The translations under genes and the position numbers were made by a program. Shown piece by piece: positions 1-7,044 of a stretch of DNA of 10,673 bases. The stretch spans positions 1 through 10,673 of the forward strand of contig JAUVKN010000120.1 of assembly GCA_030596245.1 (NCBI GenBank), read 5' to 3'. Within the stretch, counting starts at the first letter, position 1; each line of letters begins with the position of its first letter. The DNA is from Bacteroidia bacterium (GTDB lineage: Bacteria > Bacteroidota > Bacteroidia > Bacteroidales > GCA-2748055). The notes under the pieces were generated by a model that was given only the letters and a program-made list of their open reading frames with translations, did no database searches and was not told the origin of the DNA.

Positions 1-846
1 AAAGAATTTCCAGGAGCACTTGAAACTGTTTATGCTTCTGTGGATACCTCTCTGTTGGTTGGATCCTGGGATGGAGGTGGCCTGTCGGATGACGAAACAC
101 TTTTAATGCAGATCGGAGACAGCAAAATAACCCTAGGCGAATTTGTTGTTTACCTACAAACCAATCAGAACAAAGGCAAATCCAGGGATCCATATGGCTA
201 TGTGGATCTGCTCTTAAGTCAGTTCACACAAGATGTGGTGACAAAGTATGAAGAATCGAAGCTTCCTGAAAAATACCCGGAATTCAGTTACATATACCAG
301 GAATACCATGACGGGATCCTCCTTTTTGACATCATGGATCAGCGTGTATGGTCAAAAGCAGTGTCAGACACTATTGGACTGGCTGCCTATCATAAGGAGC
401 ATCTCGGCAATTACATGTGGCAGAAGCGGACCGAGGCCTATTTGGTAACCTGCGGGGAAGATGGTAACCTGGCCGGTGTAAGAAAGGCTTATAAGAAGAT
501 TTTGAGAGGAAAACTTGATGAAGCTGCTCTGAATTCGGCTTACTGTTCAAATGATACCCTACCCTGCATTACTTTAACACAAGTGCTGGTGGAGCAGGGT
601 GAAAATGAACAGGTGGATGCCATGAGTGGGCAACCTGGACTGGGTCCGGTTGTAGTCAGTGAGGGATCGAGCAGCTTTGTAATTCTGAAAAAGTTGAGAT
701 CACCGGAGCCAAAGGAACTGAACGAAGCACGCGGACAAATTACCTCTGATTATCAAAACTACCTGGAAGCTGAATGGATCAAACAACTGAAGCAAAAATA
801 TCCAGTGGAAGTTGACGAAAGTCTGCTCTCCAGAATCAAATCGTAA
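1..846 (+). CDS. PpiC-type peptidylprolyl isomerase, C-terminal part (5' end outside window)
   Basis: The frame is open from base 1 (KEFPGALETVYASVD...) to TAA at 844-846, so this is the last 281 codons of a longer gene; the GTG at 40 is internal, not a start. The product is probably a periplasmic foldase/chaperone of the PpiC/SurA class that assists outer-membrane protein folding. Near the C-terminus, PGLGPVVVSEGSSSFVILKK resembles the end of a degenerate parvulin domain, where the family usually has a GLGP...ILKL pattern. It is followed by a helical tail (ARGQITSDYQNYLEAEWIKQL, then KYPVEVDESLL) typical of the Bacteroidota isomerases in this cluster. The preceding ~150 residues are helical and charged. 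The stop lies 2 bases before the next ATG, so the genes are probably cotranscribed. The signal peptide and any active parvulin domain would lie upstream. Family assignment is inferred from this tail and from the neighbours. Confidence 0.8.
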   Translation, partial: KEFPGALETVYASVDTSLLVGSWDGGGLSDDETLLMQIGDSKITLGEFVVYLQTNQNKGKSRDPYGYVDLLLSQFTQDVVTKYEESKLPEKYPEFSYIYQEYHDGILLFDIMDQRVWSKAVSDTIGLAAYHKEHLGNYMWQKRTEAYLVTCGEDGNLAGVRKAYKKILRGKLDEAALNSAYCSNDTLPCITLTQVLVEQGENEQVDAMSGQPGLGPVVVSEGSSSFVILKKLRSPEPKELNEARGQITSDYQNYLEAEWIKQLKQKYPVEVDESLLSRIKS

Positions 847-848
847 AG

Positions 849-1700
849 ATGATCAAATCCCTGTTTGTCATATCATCATTGATACTTTTAGGACATGGTT
901 GTTCCCTGTTTGAGGGCAACAACAAAGAGGAACCATTGGCCCGTGTATTGGAACAATATCTCTATCCCTCCGATATCAGTGATGCCATACCAGCTGGAAC
1001 ATCCAAGCAGGACAGTATGATACTTGCAAGGCGATATGTAGATACCTGGGTAAGGGATCAATTAATGCTGAACCAGGCCGAACAGGCACTGACAGAGGAG
1101 CAGAAAGATTTCGAAAAACAGATTGCCGAGTATCGCCGGTCGCTGTTGATCTTTTCCTACAGACAAAAACTCTTGCAACAGAAGCTGGACACAGTTGTAT
1201 CCGAAAGCGAGATTCAATCCTACTACCAGGATAACATCAATAACTTTTTACTGGGTCAAAATGTAATCATGGGCACCTTTATCAAGGTACCCCTCTCGGC
1301 TCCCCGGATTGATGAGTTGCGGGGGTGGTCCAGATCAAATGGTAAGGATGACCTTGATCAGATGGAGAAGTACTGTATCAGTTATGCTGATAAATACAGT
1401 GATTTCAACGATACCTGGGTCTATTTCCCATCCATCAAGACACAACTGCCCATGCAAATCTCTCAGCCCTCCAGGTACCTGAGGTACAACCGGAATATCG
1501 AAACAACAGATTCTCTATTCAGATATTTTCTGCACGTAGCTGATCACCTTCCTGAAGGTGAGATGGCTCCCATTGAAATGGTAACAGACGATATTACCAA
1601 CATCATAATGAATAAACGGAAAATCGAATTTTTCCAGGATATGGAGCAGATGGTTTACAACGATGGTGTGAGCAGAAACCAATTTGAAATTTATCGCTAA
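849..1700 (+). CDS. SurA-N/PpiC-like putative envelope lipoprotein
   Basis: This 283-residue protein starts at an ATG 2 bases after the preceding stop. A short basic N-terminus and hydrophobic stretch (residues 2-17) end in GHGC, so Cys18 is a possible lipidation site. The lipobox is weak because position -3 is Gly rather than Leu. Residues about 30-130 (RVLEQYLYPSDI, then a WVRDQLMLNQAE helix, then ESEIQSYYQDNINNF) follow the pattern of SurA/PpiC N-terminal chaperone domains: a helical 'YVDxWVRDxLLLxxAE' segment and a 'sExEIxxYYxxN' segment before the position of a parvulin domain. I see no convincing parvulin active-site region after it, so it may be a non-catalytic chaperone. It sits inside the isomerase operon, 5 bases before the SurA-like gene. 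In Bacteroidota genomes such proteins are commonly annotated simply as peptidylprolyl isomerase. The lack of activity is my inference. Confidence 0.75.
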   Translation: MIKSLFVISSLILLGHGCSLFEGNNKEEPLARVLEQYLYPSDISDAIPAGTSKQDSMILARRYVDTWVRDQLMLNQAEQALTEEQKDFEKQIAEYRRSLLIFSYRQKLLQQKLDTVVSESEIQSYYQDNINNFLLGQNVIMGTFIKVPLSAPRIDELRGWSRSNGKDDLDQMEKYCISYADKYSDFNDTWVYFPSIKTQLPMQISQPSRYLRYNRNIETTDSLFRYFLHVADHLPEGEMAPIEMVTDDITNIIMNKRKIEFFQDMEQMVYNDGVSRNQFEIYR

Positions 1701-1705
1701 AGATC

Positions 1706-3046
1706 ATGATGAAAAAATTAATTTATTTTGTAATTGGAGCCCTCCTGTCACTGAATGTTACTGGTCAGTCGCTTATCATTGACAGGGTGGTAGGAGTTGT
1801 TGGGGATTTCAACATTCTTCAGTCAGATATTGAACAACAGTACCTCCAAATGAAAATGTCTGGAATGAACATGGCCCCCGACTCGCGTTGTCAGATATTC
1901 AATCAGTTCGTAGAGATGAAACTGTTAATGGCACAGGCCAAGATTGATAGTGTTGAAGTGGGCCCGGATATGGTAGAAATGCAGATGGAATCACGATTGG
2001 ATTACTTCGTAAGCCAATTTGGGAGTGAGGAGGAGATGGAGAGCTATTTCAATAAATCGATCTTTGATATCAAGGATGACCTTCGGGAAGCCATTTCCGA
2101 ACAGATGGTCACCGATGAGGTAAGGCAGTCCATAATAGCAGACATATCGACAACACCCTCCGATGTAAAAAGTTTTTATCGCGCCATGCATTCGGACAGT
2201 GTCCCATATATCAACACTCAAGTTGAACTTGCTCAGATTGTGGCTTATCCAACCTTCAGTGAAGAGGCTGTTTTCCAAGTGAAAGAACGCCTTCTGGAGC
2301 TGAGAGGACGGGTCCAGGAGGGAGAAGATTTCGGCACATTGGCCATTCTTTATTCAGAAGGTCCCAGTGCCTCTCGCAGGGGTGAACTGGGATTTATGAT
2401 GCGCAGTGAACTTGACAAAGAATATGCAACTACGGCCTGGGCTCTGAAACAGGGACAGGTATCCAAGATCGTAGAGAGCGCATTCGGCTACCATATCATC
2501 CAGCTGGTGGAACGGCGTGGTGACCGGGCCAATACCAGACATATTCTGATGAATCCCAAGGCCGATGCAAACGCAAAACAGAAAGCTATTTACAAACTGG
2601 ACAGTTTGAAAAATGTAATCGAGGATGATTCCATTTCATTCGGAATGGCAGCAAAAATAAATTCGGAAGACAAAAATACCAGCGTGAATGGCGGACTCAT
2701 TGTCAATCCACAGACCATGGCAGCTACCTTTGAACTGGACCAGCTTCCCACCAAGGATTACTATATGATCCGGAACATGGAAGTTGGGGATCTGTCAGAA
2801 CCCTTTGAGTCCACAGATCACAAAGGCAAAGCATGCTACAAGGTCCTTCATCTGAAAGAGAGGACTGAACCCCACCGTGCCAATCTTAAACAGGACTACC
2901 TGCTTTTACAGAACATGGCACTTCAATACAAAAACAATGAAGTGATGAAAGATTGGTACTCAGATAAGAAAGAGTCCACCTACATCCGGGTCGACCCTTC
3001 ATTCAAAAACTGCACCCTCTTCGATCAGCAGACCAGCCAGAAATGA
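1706..3046 (+). CDS. surA: SurA-like periplasmic peptidylprolyl isomerase
   Basis: This 446-residue protein has a signal peptide (MMKKLIYFVIGALLSLNVTGQ, cleavage likely near residue 20-21). The mature part begins with the SurA N-domain pattern (IIDRVVGVVGDFNILQSDIE, residues 24-43). A chaperone helical domain follows to about residue 165, with a first parvulin domain at about 172-271 (VELAQIVAYP, YSEGPSASRRGELGFM, AFGYHIIQLVERR). A second, more degenerate parvulin-like domain spans about 277-385 (TRHILMNP, NGGLIVNP, ACYKVLHLKER). The domain order and length match SurA (E. coli about 430 residues). It should chaperone beta-barrel proteins through the periplasm and isomerise X-Pro bonds. The start is the first of two adjacent ATGs, 5 bases after the upstream stop. 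Its TGA overlaps the next ATG (ATGA at 3043-3046), which suggests translational coupling to the OstA-like gene. Confidence 0.9.
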   Translation: MMKKLIYFVIGALLSLNVTGQSLIIDRVVGVVGDFNILQSDIEQQYLQMKMSGMNMAPDSRCQIFNQFVEMKLLMAQAKIDSVEVGPDMVEMQMESRLDYFVSQFGSEEEMESYFNKSIFDIKDDLREAISEQMVTDEVRQSIIADISTTPSDVKSFYRAMHSDSVPYINTQVELAQIVAYPTFSEEAVFQVKERLLELRGRVQEGEDFGTLAILYSEGPSASRRGELGFMMRSELDKEYATTAWALKQGQVSKIVESAFGYHIIQLVERRGDRANTRHILMNPKADANAKQKAIYKLDSLKNVIEDDSISFGMAAKINSEDKNTSVNGGLIVNPQTMAATFELDQLPTKDYYMIRNMEVGDLSEPFESTDHKGKACYKVLHLKERTEPHRANLKQDYLLLQNMALQYKNNEVMKDWYSDKKESTYIRVDPSFKNCTLFDQQTSQK

Positions 3047-4572
3047 TCCCGACCCGGCATAAGCCTGTTCTCCTCATATGCTCGCTTATGCTAGGCATGC
3101 TCTTCCCAATTCATCAACTTAAGGCACAGAAAGTTACCAGACTTGAGATCCTGAATGCAGAGCTCACAGCTTATGATGTGAAAATAGGGAAGGATGCCAG
3201 AAAACTCATCGGTGATGTCCAGATGAAACATGAAGATGTGATCATGTCATGCGACTCGGCTTACTTCTATACATCGACAGGTTCGGTGGATGCCTTCAGC
3301 AATGTGAAAATAGTTCAGGGAGATACGCTTACCCTGACCGGTGACCGGGTTCATTACGATGGAAATACAAAACTTGCCCGGGTCAGAAGAAATGTAAAGC
3401 TGGTAAACAATGAGATCACTCTACTCACCGACTCGCTCAACTATAACAGGGCAACGGAGATCGCATATTACATGGGAGGAGGTATCCTAACCCAGGAAGA
3501 TAACAGGCTGACCAGTGGCAGAGGACGATTCTTTTTGGAATCCGAGATCTTCTATTTCATGGACAGCGTGGTCATCACCAATCCAGACTACACCATCTAT
3601 ACCGATAGTCTAAAATATGATACAGACACCGAAATATCCTATTTCAGCGGACCCACTGATATCGTCAGTGAAGAGCGAACAATCTATTGTGAAAACGGTT
3701 GGTATGACACACAACAGGATATCTCCTTTGTTACCGATAACGCATACCTGGAGGAGGAAGGCCGGACGCTAAAGGGCGATACACTCTATTATGAAGCCGA
3801 TATAGGGTTTGGATGGGCCAGCTCAAATGTAGAGCTGACCGACACCACCGAAAACATGATCCTGAAAGGAAATTACGGTCTCTATTACAGTGATCAGGAT
3901 TATGCCATAGTCACCGACAGTGCACTTATGATCCAGGTGGATGGCACCGATACCATGTATGTGCATGCCGATACACTCCGCTCTCTGCAGAATCCCGAAA
4001 ATGAAGAGAGTCGTATTTTGAAGGCGTATAATAGGGTTAAGATCTTCAGATCCGACATCCAGGTGATGTGTGACTCACTGGTCTATGTGGAGGCCGATAG
4101 TGCCTTTGATTTCTTTGGCGAACCGGTGCTATGGTCCGATGAGAATCAACTTACTGCCGAACAGATCAGGGTAGTTATGGTGAATCAGCAATTACACCGG
4201 ATGTACCTCACCGGTGTAGCATTTGTTGCCTCTCAAAAAGATTCTGTTAAATTCGACCAGATGCGGGGTAAAGAGATGACTGGCTATTTTAGTGACAACA
4301 AGCTGTCGAAAATCGTTGTTACCGGGAATGGACAGACCATCTACTATGCAGTGGATCAGGAGGTCATCATTGGAGCCAATAAAACCGAATGTTCTGACCT
4401 GATCATTTACTTAAAAGAGAATCAAATTTCCAGGGTGATTTACATGACCAAACCGGATGGGATCTTTTATCCATTGCACTTGTTTCCTTCGGAGGAGGCT
4501 AAGCTGACCGGTTTCAAATGGGTGGAACAGTGGCGACCGCTGACCTGGAAAGATGTGTTTTTCTGGAAATAA
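3043..4572 (+). CDS. OstA/LptA-like protein, probable lipopolysaccharide transport
   Basis: This 509-residue protein starts at an ATG overlapping the surA-like stop by 4 bases. The N-terminal segment LLICSLMLGMLFPIHQLKAQ looks like a signal peptide cleaved near AQ (28-29). The mature protein is a long run of beta-strand repeats with a recurring short motif: CDSAYFY (70-76), TDSLNY (129-134), TDSLKY (187-192), GDTLYY (245-250), TDSALM (291-296) and CDSLVY (343-348), spaced about 50-60 residues apart. This is the pattern of the OstA/LptA/LptD-N beta-jellyroll superfamily, whose members bind lipid A and bridge it to the outer membrane. The tail ends FKWVEQWRPLTWKDVFFWK. Bacteroidota annotate such proteins as OstA-like or LPS export ABC transporter periplasmic proteins. 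Its place directly after a SurA-like chaperone supports an outer-membrane biogenesis role. The specific LPS function is inferred from the fold family and not shown by this sequence. Confidence 0.85.
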   Translation: MIPTRHKPVLLICSLMLGMLFPIHQLKAQKVTRLEILNAELTAYDVKIGKDARKLIGDVQMKHEDVIMSCDSAYFYTSTGSVDAFSNVKIVQGDTLTLTGDRVHYDGNTKLARVRRNVKLVNNEITLLTDSLNYNRATEIAYYMGGGILTQEDNRLTSGRGRFFLESEIFYFMDSVVITNPDYTIYTDSLKYDTDTEISYFSGPTDIVSEERTIYCENGWYDTQQDISFVTDNAYLEEEGRTLKGDTLYYEADIGFGWASSNVELTDTTENMILKGNYGLYYSDQDYAIVTDSALMIQVDGTDTMYVHADTLRSLQNPENEESRILKAYNRVKIFRSDIQVMCDSLVYVEADSAFDFFGEPVLWSDENQLTAEQIRVVMVNQQLHRMYLTGVAFVASQKDSVKFDQMRGKEMTGYFSDNKLSKIVVTGNGQTIYYAVDQEVIIGANKTECSDLIIYLKENQISRVIYMTKPDGIFYPLHLFPSEEAKLTGFKWVEQWRPLTWKDVFFWK

Positions 4573-4575
4573 AAA

Positions 4576-4596
4576 AAAGGAGTGAAAGGCTCCTTT
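4576..4596 (-). terminator. Rho-independent terminator of the minus-strand unit
   Basis: A perfect 7-bp stem AAAGGAG (4576-4582) / CTCCTTT (4590-4596) has a 7-base loop. Read on the minus strand it begins 1 base after the DUF2795 stop and runs straight into TTTTTATTT, a good U-tract. Read on the plus strand the hairpin follows the OstA-like stop by 3 bases but is followed by CTCAGTATTC, with no U-tract. It should therefore work mainly for the minus strand and separate two converging units. Confidence 0.7.
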
Positions 4597-4597
4597 C

Positions 4598-4819
4598 TCA
4601 GTATTCATCTTCATTGAAGAAGAAATCATCTTTGCTGGGATAATCGGGCCAGATATCTTCAATACTTTCGTAGACATCGCCCTCATCCTCAATTTCCTGC
4701 AAATTTTCAATTACTTCCATAGGTGCACCTGATCTGATGGCAAAGTCAATTAACTCCTCTTTGGTGGCAGGCCAGGGTGCATCTTCAAGTTTAGAGGCTA
4801 ATTCCAGGGTCCAATACAT
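4598..4819 (-). CDS. DUF2795 domain protein, 73 aa
   Basis: This small, strongly acidic protein starts MYWTLELASKLEDAPWPATK, continues ELIDFAIRSGAPMEVIENLQ and ends in an acidic, aromatic tail (IWPDYPSKDDFFFNEDEY). I recognise it as the DUF2795 family as it occurs in Bacteroidota, where proteins of this length and almost this sequence are widespread and single-domain. The WPATKEELIDFAIRSGAP segment looks like a small helical fold with a helix start after Pro-Ala-Thr. There is no signal peptide or membrane segment, so it is probably cytoplasmic. No biochemical function is known to me. It is the last gene of the minus-strand group, 68 bases downstream of the adenosyltransferase gene, with its own candidate promoter and a hairpin terminator immediately after the stop. 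It may therefore be expressed independently. Confidence 0.88.
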   Translation of the reverse strand: MYWTLELASKLEDAPWPATKEELIDFAIRSGAPMEVIENLQEIEDEGDVYESIEDIWPDYPSKDDFFFNEDEY

Positions 4820-4834
4820 TTACATAGCAATTTG

Positions 4835-4867
4835 TTAAAATAACAGCTTCCTGTTAGGAGCGGCAAA
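4835..4867 (-). promoter_or_regulatory. Candidate promoter of the DUF2795 gene
   Basis: On the minus strand TTTG (4867-4864) is followed after 21 bases by TATTTTAA (4842-4835). This resembles the Bacteroidota -33 TTTG and -7 TAnnTTTG boxes with near-normal spacing, but the -7 box matches only 6 of 8 positions. The start codon follows 15 bases after the -7 box. The gene is separated from its upstream neighbour by 68 AT-rich bases, including an A10 tract, which makes a separate promoter plausible. Confidence 0.4.
4841..4856. repeat. Inverted repeat TAACAG-N4-CTGTTA
   Basis: A perfect 6-bp inverted repeat with spacer CTTC lies between the two candidate promoter boxes of the DUF2795 gene. The left arm also pairs with GTTA at 4834-4837 (GTTA-AAA-TAAC), giving overlapping dyads. 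On the minus strand the hairpin is followed by TTTT and lies 31 bases beyond the adenosyltransferase stop. It could be a weak terminator of that gene, an operator, or both. The sequence does not decide between these. Confidence 0.5.
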
Positions 4868-4887
4868 TTTAAAAAAAAAATCAATTC

Positions 4888-5460
4888 CTACAACATGCTT
4901 TTCCAAGGCTTCTGTTTAACACCCTTAAGGCTTGCAATTTTCCGCGAAATCACGAAAAAATAGTCGGACAACCGGTTATAGAACTGGACAATTGCAGCAT
5001 CAACCGAAGTCTCCTGCATCAACTTCAGAATGGTTCGTTCGGTTCTTCTGCATACGGTCCGGGCAATGTGGGCTTGCGACACAGCGGGATGTCCTCCGGG
5101 GATCACAAAAGAATGCAGAGGTTCCATAGAGGCATCCATTTCATCAATTCTGTTTTCAAGAAATGTCACCGGATCACTACCAAGTTTCGGTAATCCTTCA
5201 CGGTTCTCTTCTGGGATTTCTTCCAAATTCATTGCCAGCATGGAGGATGTAACCATCTGGACATCAAGTATTTTCAGAAGATCTTCTTTTATGGATGGGT
5301 CCTCCACAAGGTCTCGCAGCATGGAGGTGTGGGCCATCAACTCATCTACCGACCCATATGCCTCTATCTGTGGATGAAATTTAGGAATCCTTCTTCCCCC
5401 GATTAAGGATGTTTCACCCTTATCTCCACCTTTGGTGTAAATGACAGATTTCTTGCTCAT
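4888..5460 (-). CDS. PduO-type ATP:cob(I)alamin adenosyltransferase
   Basis: This 190-residue enzyme should transfer the adenosyl group of ATP to cob(I)alamin, making adenosylcobalamin for enzymes such as methylmalonyl-CoA mutase. It acts in the cytoplasm as a helical-bundle trimer. Family motifs are visible in order: the N-terminal ATP-binding loop VIYTKGGDKGETSLIGG (6-22), EAYGSVDEL (33-41), SFVIPGG (117-123), HIARTVCRRTER (131-142) and YNRLSDYFFVISRK (161-174). The length is normal for the PduO class. The loop reads GGDKGET where many family members have TGDKGTT, and the usual Asn after VDEL is Met. Both are tolerable variants as far as I can judge. The gene starts 8 bases after the ABC ATPase stop on the same strand, so the two are probably cotranscribed, although their functions are not obviously linked. 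Confidence 0.92.
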   Translation of the reverse strand: MSKKSVIYTKGGDKGETSLIGGRRIPKFHPQIEAYGSVDELMAHTSMLRDLVEDPSIKEDLLKILDVQMVTSSMLAMNLEEIPEENREGLPKLGSDPVTFLENRIDEMDASMEPLHSFVIPGGHPAVSQAHIARTVCRRTERTILKLMQETSVDAAIVQFYNRLSDYFFVISRKIASLKGVKQKPWKSML

Positions 5461-5469
5461 TCATCCCCC
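5461..5469 (-). promoter_or_regulatory. Purine-rich ribosome binding site of the adenosyltransferase gene
   Basis: On the minus strand the start codon is preceded by GGGGGATGA, whose G-run partly overlaps the TAG stop of the ABC ATPase gene. The other genes here have poor Shine-Dalgarno sequences, so this one stands out. It supports the chosen ATG and suggests coupled translation. The 4-base spacing to the ATG is short. Confidence 0.4.
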
Positions 5470-6167
5470 TATCTCTCAGGATTCTTATTGATCTCGATCT
5501 TATCGACCTTTCCATCAAACAGGCGGATTATGCGATGGGCATAGCGAGCGATGGTCTCTTCATGGGTCACCACTATGATGGTGTTCCCCAAAGAGTGGAT
5601 CTCTCCGAAAAGTTTCATTATATCCAACGACGTTTTTGAATCCAGGTTCCCGGTGGGCTCATCTGCCAGAATAATAGAAGGATTGTTCACCAGGGCCCTT
5701 GCCACAGCCACCCGCTGCCGCTGTCCACCTGACAATTCATTGGGTTTGTGCTCCATCCTGTCACCCAATCCCACATCTTCAAGGGTTTTTTTCGCCTTTT
5801 CCACCCGTTCGGTCTTGCCAAATCCCGCATAGATTAAAGGGAGGATCACATTTTCAAGCGCCGTATATCGGGGCAGCAGGTTGAAGGTCTGGAAAATAAA
5901 ACCGATCTCCCGGTTCCGGATCTCAGCCAAACGGTTATCGTCCATTTTACTCACATCGGTCCCGCTCAGAACATAGGACCCACTGGTGGGGGTATCCAGG
6001 CAACCTATCAGGTTCATGAGGGTAGATTTACCCGATCCCGACGGACCCATAATAGCTACATATTCATTTTCTTCGATATCAATATCCACCGAACGCAGAG
6101 CTTCCACAGTGATAGAACCAATGTAGTAGTTCTTAACTAATTTATCCAGACTGATGACTGTTTCCAT
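5469..6167 (-). CDS. ABC transporter ATP-binding protein, LolD/MacB type
   Basis: This 232-residue nucleotide-binding subunit is complete. It has Walker A GPSGSGKST (41-49), a Q-loop FQTFNLLPR (92-100), signature LSGGQRQRVAVARAL (145-159), Walker B IILADEPTGNLDS (165-177) and an H-loop THEE with His202. The TPTSGS segment after Walker A and the TFNLLPRYTALENV segment are characteristic of the LolD/MacB/FtsE family, which powers lipoprotein release or mechanotransmission rather than classical import. It would act on the cytoplasmic face of the inner membrane with a MacB-like permease. No permease is encoded next to it, so the partner must lie elsewhere and the substrate cannot be named. It lies between the methyltransferase gene (59 bases upstream) and the adenosyltransferase gene (8 bases downstream). 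Confidence 0.93.
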   Translation of the reverse strand: METVISLDKLVKNYYIGSITVEALRSVDIDIEENEYVAIMGPSGSGKSTLMNLIGCLDTPTSGSYVLSGTDVSKMDDNRLAEIRNREIGFIFQTFNLLPRYTALENVILPLIYAGFGKTERVEKAKKTLEDVGLGDRMEHKPNELSGGQRQRVAVARALVNNPSIILADEPTGNLDSKTSLDIMKLFGEIHSLGNTIIVVTHEETIARYAHRIIRLFDGKVDKIEINKNPER

Positions 6168-6185
6168 ATTGTATTAAATTGAACA

Positions 6186-6193
6186 CGAAAGTA
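6186..6193 (-). promoter_or_regulatory. Possible -7 promoter box upstream of the ABC ATPase gene
   Basis: On the minus strand TACTTTCG matches the Bacteroidota -7 consensus TAnnTTTG at all but one position and lies 18 bases before the ABC ATPase start codon. I find no clear TTTG box at the expected distance upstream. The gap to the methyltransferase gene is 59 bases, so readthrough from that gene is equally possible. Confidence 0.3.
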
Positions 6194-6226
6194 AGAAATA
6201 TCGACAATACTTAATCTAAAAAAAAC

Positions 6227-7012
6227 TTAAAACTTAATTTTCACATGGGCTTTGTGAAGATCTTTTCGAAGCAGCAAAATTCCCATGTGGTACAGATCGA
6301 TGCTCACCCTCACCTCGGGCCAGGAGATCACCTCCTGCCAGGCAAGGTTCATCCCCCTGGACCAATAAATGTCATCCATGATGATCACCGCTTCCTCTCC
6401 CACTGTTGTTATTAATCTTCTCACATAACTGATGGTTGGATCATACCTGTGGTTGCCATCCACAAAAGCCACAAAACGACCCTTTATGTCAGGAATGATG
6501 TCATTCAGTTTCTGATCCAGATCACCATAATGTACTTTGACTCCCTCCAGCTCACATCGTTTAATCACCCCTGCAGCAAATTCTGCCCGGTCAGGGTTCC
6601 CCTCAATGGTGTGCAGCGGGGTTTCGGGAGACCCGGCAGCCAGGTAGATGGTAGAAATACCCAGTCCGGTCCCCAATTCAATGATCATCTCCGGTTTAAA
6701 CCATTGGGTGATCCTGTAGAGCAATGCTCCCTGTTTTCGGGACACAGAAGAGACTCTGACGAATGACCGGACTGTGCGATTTTCAGATTTATCTGCCGAT
6801 GACGGTGCACCCGGTGTCCCTGCAGGTACCAGATTCAGGTCATTTCGAAGTTCTCTGTGGAGCTTTTGAATCTTCACCGGGACTTCACCCTTTGAGGCGT
6901 TGAAAATCACATGGTGGACAAAATCAAACAGGTAGGGAGAGTGAATACGCCGGCCCTGTCTGTGCCTCCGATAAAACAGATGTTCAATGTATTTAAGGAT
7001 TCGCCACACCAT
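6227..7012 (-). CDS. Class I SAM-dependent methyltransferase, O-methyltransferase-like
   Basis: This 261-residue cytoplasmic protein begins MVWRILKYIEHLFYRRHRQG, a basic N-terminal helix, then HSPYLFDFVHHVIF. This N-terminal signature is one I associate with a Bacteroidota methyltransferase group. The Rossmann core shows motif I IELGTGLGIS (111-120) for S-adenosylmethionine binding, an acidic residue after strand 2 (TIEGNP, Glu137), and FVDGNHRYDPT (183-193) and IIMDDIYWS (210-218), which resemble the metal-binding acidic loops of catechol/caffeoyl-CoA O-methyltransferases. The substrate is unknown. Residues about 61-80 (PAGTPGAPSSADKSENR) form a low-complexity linker. The ATG chosen is followed directly by the conserved N-terminal helix. 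It is transcribed divergently from recG and is first of the minus-strand group. A T8 tract follows the stop, but I see no strong hairpin with it. Confidence 0.85.
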   Translation of the reverse strand: MVWRILKYIEHLFYRRHRQGRRIHSPYLFDFVHHVIFNASKGEVPVKIQKLHRELRNDLNLVPAGTPGAPSSADKSENRTVRSFVRVSSVSRKQGALLYRITQWFKPEMIIELGTGLGISTIYLAAGSPETPLHTIEGNPDRAEFAAGVIKRCELEGVKVHYGDLDQKLNDIIPDIKGRFVAFVDGNHRYDPTISYVRRLITTVGEEAVIIMDDIYWSRGMNLAWQEVISWPEVRVSIDLYHMGILLLRKDLHKAHVKIKF

Positions 7013-7015
7013 GGG

Positions 7016-7044
7016 TATGCTTTTGTGATGATTATGCTTTCGTG
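7016..7044. repeat. Tandem 12-base direct repeat in a divergent promoter region
   Basis: TATGCTTTTGTG (7016-7027) and TATGCTTTCGTG (7033-7044) agree at 11 of 12 positions with a 5-base spacer, a 17-base period. The pair lies in the 65-base spacer between the divergent methyltransferase and recG genes. A small dyad GCA-AAA-TGC (7044-7052) adjoins it. It could be a regulator-binding site acting on either gene. Confidence 0.5.

Noticed and set aside
4411..4710. Minus-strand open frame of 99 codons across the converging gene ends
   Set aside because: It overlaps the OstA-like C-terminus, the terminator and the DUF2795 gene in another frame and resembles nothing.
4871..4880. A10 run as a phase-variable tract
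   Set aside because: It lies outside any coding frame, between the adenosyltransferase stop and the DUF2795 promoter, so slippage would not switch a protein on or off; spacing effects are speculative.
5030..5377. Plus-strand open frame of 115 codons
   Set aside because: It is antisense to the adenosyltransferase gene, whose motifs cover the same bases; the product is a low-complexity Ser/Arg-rich shadow.
6214..6240. Terminator after the methyltransferase gene (T8 run after the stop)
   Set aside because: The minus-strand T-tract is real, but the only upstream pairing is a 4-bp A/T stem, too weak to call a terminator.
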